In this document: positions 7,607-12,366 of the stretch, in pieces
How positions within the stretch are numbered: the stretch's first letter is position 1
How the letters are laid out: every line of letters starts with the position of its first letter
Assembly (NCBI GenBank): GCA_900550415.1
Contig: URSO01000062.1
Coordinates: forward strand, 1-12,366
Origin: an uncultured Collinsella sp.
GTDB lineage: Bacteria; Actinomycetota; Coriobacteriia; Coriobacteriales; Coriobacteriaceae
Reading direction: 5' to 3'
DNA length: 12,366 bases
The notes under the pieces: model-generated
Database searches by the model: none
Told to the model about the DNA's origin: nothing
Seen by the model: only the letters and a program-made list of their open reading frames with translations
Program-made: the position numbers and the translations under genes

Positions 7607-8497
7607 ATGTCACGTGCAAACAAACACTCCAAGCCCGCGGGCGGCAAGCGTCGCCGCAAGCGGCTGCCGCGCTGGGCCGACCGGCTCATCACCATCGTCA
7701 TCATCCTTATTGGCGTGGGCCTTATGACCTGGCCGTGGATCTTGGACCGGCTCGAGGCCTCGGGCGTGTTCAACCAGATCAGCACCGTGTCCAGCACCGT
7801 GGACGCGCTGTCTGCCGAGGAGCGCGAGCGCATCCTGCTCCAGGCGCGCTCCTTTAACGAGCAGCTGGCGGGCGAGGCCACCGAGCTCCCCGCCGACCGG
7901 ATCGAGCCCTACGCTCAGCAGCTCATCTTTGACCGCGACCCCATGATGAGCTGGGTCGAGATCCCCTCCATCGACGTGAGCATGCCCATCTACCACGGCA
8001 CGAGCGAAGAAGTCCTTATGGCGGGCGTCGGCCACCTGGAGGGCACGAGCCTGCCGGTGGGCGGCACCTCGACGCATTGCGTGCTCACCGCGCACTCGGG
8101 CATGCGCAACCTGAGCATGTTCGACGACATCCATTCGCTGGAGCCCGGCGACCTGGTGCTGCTGCACACCATGAACAAGACGCTCGCCTACAAGATGGTG
8201 GACTCCGAGGTGGTGCTGCCCGAGGAGATGGAGTCGCTGACCATCGAGCCCGGCGCCGACAAGGTGACGCTCGTCACCTGCACGCCCTACGGCGTGAACG
8301 ACCACCGCCTGCTGGTGCATTGCGTGCGCACCAAGTACAACAAGAAGGACGTCGACAAGCAAAAGTCGCTGGCCGGCCGCCACTGGGGCAAGCGCGAGTT
8401 CGCCGTGCTCATTGTGGTCATGGCCATTGTACTGTTGCTGCTGGACATCGTGATCCACGCGCTCCGCAAGCGCCGCAAGGCCAAGGCCTCGGCATAG
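7607..8497 (+). CDS. Class C (pilin-polymerising) sortase
   Basis: This 296-residue membrane transpeptidase cleaves sorting signals and joins pilin subunits on the outer membrane face. It has a basic N-terminus, an N-terminal membrane segment (about 27-46), the class C block IPSIDVSMPIYHGT, catalytic H163 in VLTAHSGM, nucleophile C225 in TLVTCTPYG, and R234 in NDHRLL. A second membrane segment (about 265-284) is typical of class C, followed by a basic tail. ATG 7607 is preferred, with AAAGTGGTG 6 nt upstream; GTG at 7595 or 7598 would add four or three residues. Oddities: no clear DPF/DPW lid motif lies between the first helix and the barrel, where the sequence reads AGEATELPADRIEPY, and Cys239 sits where LLVxG usually has Gly. 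Its position next to three sorting-signal proteins supports a pilus assembly role. Confidence 0.92.
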   Translation: MSRANKHSKPAGGKRRRKRLPRWADRLITIVIILIGVGLMTWPWILDRLEASGVFNQISTVSSTVDALSAEERERILLQARSFNEQLAGEATELPADRIEPYAQQLIFDRDPMMSWVEIPSIDVSMPIYHGTSEEVLMAGVGHLEGTSLPVGGTSTHCVLTAHSGMRNLSMFDDIHSLEPGDLVLLHTMNKTLAYKMVDSEVVLPEEMESLTIEPGADKVTLVTCTPYGVNDHRLLVHCVRTKYNKKDVDKQKSLAGRHWGKREFAVLIVVMAIVLLLLDIVIHALRKRRKAKASA

Positions 8498-8510
8498 GAC
8501 ATCGTTCAGA

Positions 8511-8545
8511 ACTACCACAACGGGGACAGGCACCTTTGTGGTGGT
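8511..8545. repeat. REP-like imperfect palindrome after the sortase gene
   Basis: ACTACCACAA (8511-8520) pairs with TTGTGGTGGT (8536-8545) over 10 bp with one G-U pair. The loop contains GGGGACAGGCACC (8522-8534). No T-run follows, so it is a poor intrinsic terminator. The combination of this loop with CCACAA arms is one I recall as a dispersed intergenic repeat in bacterial genomes; that recollection is unverified. Confidence 0.5.
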
Positions 8546-8559
8546 CGGGGCTTCCAAAC

Positions 8560-8616
8560 CATCACAACATTCGATGAAAATCTCGATTTTGGCGAAAAGT
8601 GTCGAATGTTGTGATG
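8560..8616. repeat. Perfect 15-bp inverted repeat
   Basis: CATCACAACATTCGA (8560-8574) is exactly matched in reverse complement by TCGAATGTTGTGATG (8602-8616). Two G-U pairs extend the stem inward. The 27-nt interior contains a smaller palindrome, AAAATC/GATTTT (8577-8590). The RNA would form a long two-part hairpin. No gene overlaps it convincingly. It could be a dispersed miniature element or a terminator-like structure for the sortase, though the sequence after it (CTTTTCGC) is only weakly T-rich. Confidence 0.7.
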
Positions 8617-8619
8617 CTT

Positions 8620-8703
8620 TTCGCTGTGGGCGAGACGGTCTTCGCTGTGGGCGAGACGGTTCTCATTGCGGACAGTACGGTTTTCGCTATGGACGGTGCG
8701 GTT
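8620..8703. repeat. Four-copy 21-bp tandem repeat
   Basis: Four exact 21-bp periods run head to tail: 8620-8640, 8641-8661, 8662-8682 and 8683-8703. Copies 1 and 2 differ only at the last base. All start like TTCGCTGTGG (degenerate CTCATTGCGG in copy 3) and end in CGGT plus C or T. Because 21 is a multiple of 3, frames read as 7-residue repeats: FAVGETV on the + strand and NRTVHSE/NRLAHSE on the - strand. Neither frame has a convincing start or ribosome site, so I treat it as a non-coding minisatellite. Confidence 0.75.
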
Positions 8704-8779
8704 TCGCTGCAGAGCCGCCAGCCTGCAGCCTGCCAATCCACCGCCCTCGTTACGTTTTCGCTGCATTTGGGTAAAGCGC

Positions 8780-8808
8780 CTGCTCCAAGCGGCGTTGCCT
8801 TGTATACT
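8780..8808 (+). promoter_or_regulatory. Candidate promoter of the gatCAB operon
   Basis: A good -10 (TATACT, 8803-8808) lies 35 bp before the gatC ATG. The -35 at 17-bp spacing (CTGCTC, 8780-8785) is poor, so an activator or other sigma contacts may help. Transcription would start near 8815 and give a leader of about 29 nt. The call rests on the -10 match and position. Confidence 0.5.
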
Positions 8809-8830
8809 AGAGCGGTTTATCTGTTATGCG

Positions 8831-8838
8831 GAAGGGAG
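8831..8838 (+). promoter_or_regulatory. Ribosome binding site setting the gatC start
   Basis: GAAGGGAG ends 5 nt before ATG 8844. It would lie inside the coding region if the upstream in-frame ATG at 8826 were used, so 8844 (MALSEKDV) is the better start. Confidence 0.7.
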
Positions 8839-8843
8839 CGCCT

Positions 8844-9155
8844 ATGGCACTCAGCGAGAAAGACGTGCGCGGCATTGCCGAGTACGCAAAGATCGCACTG
8901 ACCGATGACGAGCTCACCCAGATGACGTCCTACCTGAACGACGCCGTCCAGATGCTCGAGCCCGTCTTGCAATATGACTTGCCCGACGTGGAGCCCACGT
9001 TCCATCCCATCGGAAGCCTGTCCAACGTGATGGGCGATGACCTGCGCGAGCCCGAGCGCGATCTGCCGCTCGACGTCGCGCTGGAAAACGCCGGCAGCGC
9101 GCGCGACCGCTACTTCCGCGTGCCGTCCATTTTGGGAGAGGGGGAGAGCGAGTAA
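8844..9155 (+). CDS. gatC: Asp/Glu-tRNA amidotransferase subunit GatC
   Basis: GatC is the small 103-residue subunit that wraps around the GatA-GatB interface and stabilises the tRNA-dependent amidotransferase. The N-terminal part (LSEKDVRGIAEYAKIALTDD) has the family's first-helix pattern, in which an Ala/Leu-rich helix is followed by LTDDEL. The C-terminal half carries the conserved stretch VMGDDLREPE, corresponding to the usual L-R-x-D segment, and ends with YFRVPSILGEGESE, like the typical FxVPKVL end. The length is close to the usual 95-100 residues. It is the first gene of a three-gene operon. Its stop TAA shares one base with the gatA ATG (TAATG), indicating coupled translation. Confidence 0.95.
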   Translation: MALSEKDVRGIAEYAKIALTDDELTQMTSYLNDAVQMLEPVLQYDLPDVEPTFHPIGSLSNVMGDDLREPERDLPLDVALENAGSARDRYFRVPSILGEGESE

Positions 9156-10669
9156 TGGCGCTAAGCTTCGATTCCCTTACCGCCGCCCAGATCGCCGCAG
9201 GCGTTGCCGCCGGCGACTTTACCGCTACCGAGGTGGCCCAGGCTTCCCTTGCTGCCATCGAGGCGCGCGAGGGCGGAGTCCAGGCATTCCTGCAGGTGTC
9301 GCCCGAGCTCGCGCTTGAGGCTGCTGCCAAAATCGACGCCCGTCGCGCCGCAGGCAAGCCGCTGCCCCCGCTTGCGGGCGTGCCGCTGGCCATCAAGGAC
9401 AACATGAACCTCGTGGGTACGCGCACCACCTGCGCTTCCCGCATGCTCGGGGACTACCAGAGCGTCTACACCGCCACCTGCGTCCAGCGCATGCTCGATG
9501 CCGGCTGCCTGCCCATGGGCAAGGCCAACATGGACGAGTTTGCCTTTGGCAGCTCTACCGAGAGCTCGGCGTTTCACCGCACCAACAACCCCTGGGATAC
9601 CGAGCGCGTGCCCGGCGGCTCCTCGGGCGGCTCCGCTGCCGCCGTCGCCGCGGGCGAGGTCGCGCTCTCGCTGGGCTCGGACACCGGCGGCTCCATTCGC
9701 CAGCCGGCGTCGCTGTGCGGCGTGGTGGGCTTTAAGCCCACGTATGGCGCCGTGAGCCGTTACGGCGTGGTTGCCTTTGGCTCGTCGCTCGACCAGGTGG
9801 GACCCTTTGGCCGCACGGTCGAGGATGTCGCGCTGGCCATGAACGCGCTTACCGGCGCGGGCCACGATCCGTACGACTGCACCAGCCAGGATTGCGCCGT
9901 CGACTTTACCGAGCATCTCAACGACAGCATCGAGGGCAAGCGCGTGGGCATCATCACCGCGTTTATGGAGGCCGAGGGCCTGACATCCGAGGTCAAGGCC
10001 GCTGTTCAGCGCGCCGCCCAGGAGCTGCAGAACCAGGGCGCCGAGCTCGTGGAGGTCGACCTGCCGCATTTGGACGCCGCCATCGCCGCCTACTACGTCA
10101 TCGGCCCGGCCGAGGCGTTCTCCAACCTGGCCCGTTTCGACGGCATTCGCTACGGCTACCAGGAGGAAGGCTGCGCCAACCTGTCCGACCAGAGCTCGCT
10201 GTCGCGCGCCCACGGCTTTGGCGCCGAGGCCAAGCGTCGTCAGATGCTCGGCGCCTACCTGCTGAGCTCGGGCGTGTACGACAAGTACTACTACGCTGCG
10301 CAAAAGGCCCGCACGCTCATCACGCAGGACTACGACGCCGCGTATGCCAAGGTGGACACCATCCTCATGCCCGCCTCGCCGCGCACGGCCTTTAAGTTTG
10401 GCGAGATCAGCGACCCCACGCAGATGTACCTCTCCGATCTGTACACCATCTCGCTCAACATTTGCGGCAACGGTGGTATCTCGGTGCCGCTGGGCCTGGG
10501 CGAGGATACTCAGCTGCCCGTTTCTGCCCAGCTGGTGGGACCTGCCTTTAAGGACCGTCAACTGCTCACGTTTGCCCGCGCCCTGGAGCGCGGCTTTGCC
10601 GATGCCGCCACGGGTGCGCCCGCACTTTCCGTCGCGCCCGATTTTGCCGGGAAGGGAGGCGAGCTGTAA
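9155..10669 (+). CDS. gatA: Asp/Glu-tRNA amidotransferase subunit GatA (glutaminase/amidase)
   Basis: GatA (504 residues) releases ammonia from glutamine and feeds it to GatB for converting Glu-tRNA(Gln) and Asp-tRNA(Asn) to the amidated forms. It is an amidase-signature enzyme with the full Ser-cisSer-Lys triad: K81 in VPLAIKDNM, S156 in PGGSSGGS, and S180 in GSDTGGSIRQPA. These sit two positions after the K79/S154/S178 of the well-studied Staphylococcus enzyme. The glycine-rich block continues with GVVGFKPTYG. Length is near the usual 485-500. A purine-rich GGGAGAGGGGGAGAG stretch before the ATG serves as ribosome site. The start overlaps the gatC stop by 1 nt and the stop overlaps the gatB start by 1 nt. 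No oddity seen. Confidence 0.97.
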   Translation: MALSFDSLTAAQIAAGVAAGDFTATEVAQASLAAIEAREGGVQAFLQVSPELALEAAAKIDARRAAGKPLPPLAGVPLAIKDNMNLVGTRTTCASRMLGDYQSVYTATCVQRMLDAGCLPMGKANMDEFAFGSSTESSAFHRTNNPWDTERVPGGSSGGSAAAVAAGEVALSLGSDTGGSIRQPASLCGVVGFKPTYGAVSRYGVVAFGSSLDQVGPFGRTVEDVALAMNALTGAGHDPYDCTSQDCAVDFTEHLNDSIEGKRVGIITAFMEAEGLTSEVKAAVQRAAQELQNQGAELVEVDLPHLDAAIAAYYVIGPAEAFSNLARFDGIRYGYQEEGCANLSDQSSLSRAHGFGAEAKRRQMLGAYLLSSGVYDKYYYAAQKARTLITQDYDAAYAKVDTILMPASPRTAFKFGEISDPTQMYLSDLYTISLNICGNGGISVPLGLGEDTQLPVSAQLVGPAFKDRQLLTFARALERGFADAATGAPALSVAPDFAGKGGEL

Positions 10670-12345
10670 TGAAGGAGCTTTCCGAGGTCCTGCAGGATTG
10701 GGAGGCCGTGATCGGCCTGGAGATCCATACCGAGCTCACCGCACTCGATACCAAGATGTTCTGCAACTGCAAGCTTAGCCACGATGACGAACCCAACGCC
10801 AACGTGTGCCCGGTGTGCCTGGGCCTGCCCGGCGCCCTGCCGGTGCCCAACAAGCGCGCCATCGAGAGCATTGTCAAGGCCGGTCTGGCCACCAACTGCG
10901 AGATCCAGCGTCACTCGATGTTCTACCGCAAGCACTACTTCTATCCCGATATGGCCAAGAACTTCCAGACCACGCAGGGCCCGGTCGCCTTTGCCATGTA
11001 CGGTCACCTGGATCTGGACGTGACCGGTCGCGGTGCCGCCGAGCGCCCCGACTGCGCGTTTGGCGAGGCCGAGGCCCAGAGCCTGGCAAGCGCCTCGGCC
11101 AACGCCGAGGGCCTGTCCACGTCCATGACGTCGACCATGCGCGAGGGTAACCAGCGCGCCGGCCATCTGGCCAGCTACGATGCGTCCAATCTGCAGATGC
11201 CCGAGCGTCGCGAGGACGGTTCCTACACGGTGCCCATCCGCATCCTGCGCATCCACATGGAGGAGGACGCCGCCAAGATGGTGCACGTGGGCGGTGCCGA
11301 GGGCCGCATTACCGCCGCGGCCGAGTCGCTCGTCGACTACAATCGCTGCGGCACGCCGTTGATTGAGCTCGTGACTGAGCCCGACTTGCGCACGCCCGAG
11401 GAAGCGCGCCTGTTTATGGAGAAGCTCCGTCGCATCTTTGTGACGCTGGGCATCTCGGACTGCTCCATGGAAAAGGGCTCCATGCGCTGCGACGGCAACG
11501 TGTCACTGCGCCGCCGCGGCGAGACCAAGCTGGGCACCAAGACCGAGCTCAAGAACCTCAACTCGTTTAAGAGCCTGCACGACGGCCTTGCCTACGAGAT
11601 CTGCCGTCAGGCCGAGGTGCTCGAGGAGGGCGGCATCATCTACCAGGAGACCCGCCACTGGGAGCCCAGCCGCAAGCGTACCGTGGTCATGCGCGTCAAG
11701 GAGACGGCAGACGACTATCGTCTGTTCCCCGATCCCGACCTGGCGCCATTCGATCTGGACGACGAGTTCATCGACCGCTGCCGTGGCGAGATCCCCGAGC
11801 TGCCCGATGCCAAGCGCGCCCGCTTTGAGGCCGATTTTGGCATTAAGGCAGCAGACGCCGAGCAGATCGCCGGCGACCCCGAGTTTGCCGACTTCTTTGA
11901 GGCCGCTGCTGCTGGTATGGCTGGCAAAGAGGCCCAGACGGTCGCAAACCTGCTGGTCAACGAGATGATCGCCTACCTTAAGGGCGCAGGCGTGTCGCTC
12001 GCCGAGTCCGGCATCGCGCCGGCTCAGGTGGCAGCGCTGGCTAAGCTGCTGGCGACCGATGCCATCAGCTCCAACCAGGCGCACGAGGTCTTTGAGGCCA
12101 TGGCCCAGACCGGCGACGATCCCAACAAGATCGTCGACGAGCGCGGTATGCGTCAGGTGAGCGACGCCGGCGCGTTGCAGCCGATCGTGGACGAGGTGCT
12201 GGCAAACTGTGCCGAGCAGGCGCAGCAGTACCGCGACGGCAACCAGAAGGTCATCGGCTTTTTGGTGGGCCAGTGCATGAAGGCGAGCCGCGGCAAGGGT
12301 AATCCGAAGCTCTTCAACGAGTTGCTGAGAACGTCGCTCTCGTAA
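10669..12345 (+). CDS. gatB: Asp/Glu-tRNA amidotransferase subunit GatB, with an unusual insertion
   Basis: GatB (558 residues) binds the misacylated tRNA, activates the Glu or Asp side chain with ATP, and transfers ammonia from GatA. Visible family features are VIGLEIHTEL (14-23), a four-cysteine metal site (C32, C34, C47, C50), RKHYFYPDM, HMEEDAAK (196-203), NRCGTPLIELVTEPD, GSMRCDGNVSLR, GTKTELKNLNSF, DDYRLFPDPDL, and a C-terminal GatB/YqeY-like helical domain ending GKGNPKLFNELL. The family is usually about 475-500 residues. Most of the excess is an extra Ala/Ser/Glu-rich stretch of about 64 residues between GHLDLDV (112-118) and HMEED. No frameshift is evident. AAGGGAGG (10652-10659) lies 9 nt before the ATG, which overlaps the gatA stop as TAATG. 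The window ends 21 nt after the stop, so no terminator can be seen. Confidence 0.96.
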   Translation: MKELSEVLQDWEAVIGLEIHTELTALDTKMFCNCKLSHDDEPNANVCPVCLGLPGALPVPNKRAIESIVKAGLATNCEIQRHSMFYRKHYFYPDMAKNFQTTQGPVAFAMYGHLDLDVTGRGAAERPDCAFGEAEAQSLASASANAEGLSTSMTSTMREGNQRAGHLASYDASNLQMPERREDGSYTVPIRILRIHMEEDAAKMVHVGGAEGRITAAAESLVDYNRCGTPLIELVTEPDLRTPEEARLFMEKLRRIFVTLGISDCSMEKGSMRCDGNVSLRRRGETKLGTKTELKNLNSFKSLHDGLAYEICRQAEVLEEGGIIYQETRHWEPSRKRTVVMRVKETADDYRLFPDPDLAPFDLDDEFIDRCRGEIPELPDAKRARFEADFGIKAADAEQIAGDPEFADFFEAAAAGMAGKEAQTVANLLVNEMIAYLKGAGVSLAESGIAPAQVAALAKLLATDAISSNQAHEVFEAMAQTGDDPNKIVDERGMRQVSDAGALQPIVDEVLANCAEQAQQYRDGNQKVIGFLVGQCMKASRGKGNPKLFNELLRTSLS

Positions 12346-12366
12346 ACGGGAACCCGGGAGCCCCGG

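Noticed and set aside
7610..8557. 315-codon open frame on the - strand across the sortase
   Set aside because: His/Val/Leu-rich shadow of the sortase gene; the + strand shows catalytic His, Cys and Arg.
8620..8703. CRISPR array
   Set aside because: Copies are contiguous 21-bp units with no unique spacers and there are no cas genes.
8512..8766. 84-codon - strand frame with NRTVHSE-like 7-residue repeats
   Set aside because: The repeats follow directly from the 21-bp tandem DNA array; the other strand also yields 7-residue repeats. No recognisable protein family or good start.
8599..8901. 100-codon + strand frame reading FAVGETV repeats and running into gatC
   Set aside because: Its end lies out of frame inside gatC, and the repeated peptide is explained by the minisatellite.
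9161..10561. 466-codon open frame on the - strand across gatA
   Set aside because: gatA is unmistakable on the + strand; the antisense frame is a codon-bias shadow.
12346..12366. GC-rich CGGG/CCCGGG sequence after gatB, possible first arm of a terminator
   Set aside because: The window ends before a second arm or T-run can be seen.

Overview
The window looks like a piece of a Collinsella-type (Coriobacteriia, gut Actinomycetota) chromosome. This rests on three things: GC-rich housekeeping DNA, a sortase-assembled pilus cassette whose major pilin signal peptide resembles ones I recall from Collinsella, and a gatC-gatA-gatB operon with an enlarged GatB. The genus is an inference from memory and was not checked by search.

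Layout. Positions 1-513 are an AT-rich leader with no convincing gene. It ends in a candidate promoter (TTGCGT - 18 bp - TAATAT) and a strong ribosome binding site. Positions 514-7393 hold three surface protein genes on the + strand. The first is a 1136-aa adhesin with a beta-helix, two Spy0128-type isopeptide domains and an LPFSG anchor. The second is a 555-aa GC-rich, cysteine-bearing accessory pilin (MPSTG anchor) whose start overlaps the adhesin stop. The third is a 566-aa FimA/SpaA-like backbone pilin (LPLTG anchor). A perfect 12-bp-stem intrinsic terminator (7498-7531) separates them from a class C (pilin-polymerising) sortase at 7607-8497. Positions 8498-8843 have no supported gene but contain three consecutive repeat structures: a REP-like hairpin, a 15-bp perfect inverted repeat, and a four-copy 21-bp tandem array. 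They end in a promoter for gatC-gatA-gatB (8844-12345), three genes joined by 1-nt TAATG overlaps.

How the genes work together. The three surface proteins are exported by Sec and held in the membrane by their C-terminal sorting signals. The sortase would cleave those signals and join subunits through pilin lysines, with the adhesin as probable tip, the 566-aa protein as shaft, and the 555-aa protein as base or minor subunit. Isopeptide-forming Lys/Asp-or-Glu/Asn sets are visible in all three. The unrelated gat operon encodes the amidotransferase that converts Glu-tRNA(Gln) and/or Asp-tRNA(Asn) to the correctly charged tRNAs.

I see no CRISPR array, transposase, tRNA, rRNA or phage gene. The most unusual points are three different sorting motifs served by one visible sortase, the abrupt composition change at the accessory pilin, the stacked repeats at 8511-8703, and an insertion of about 64 residues in GatB.
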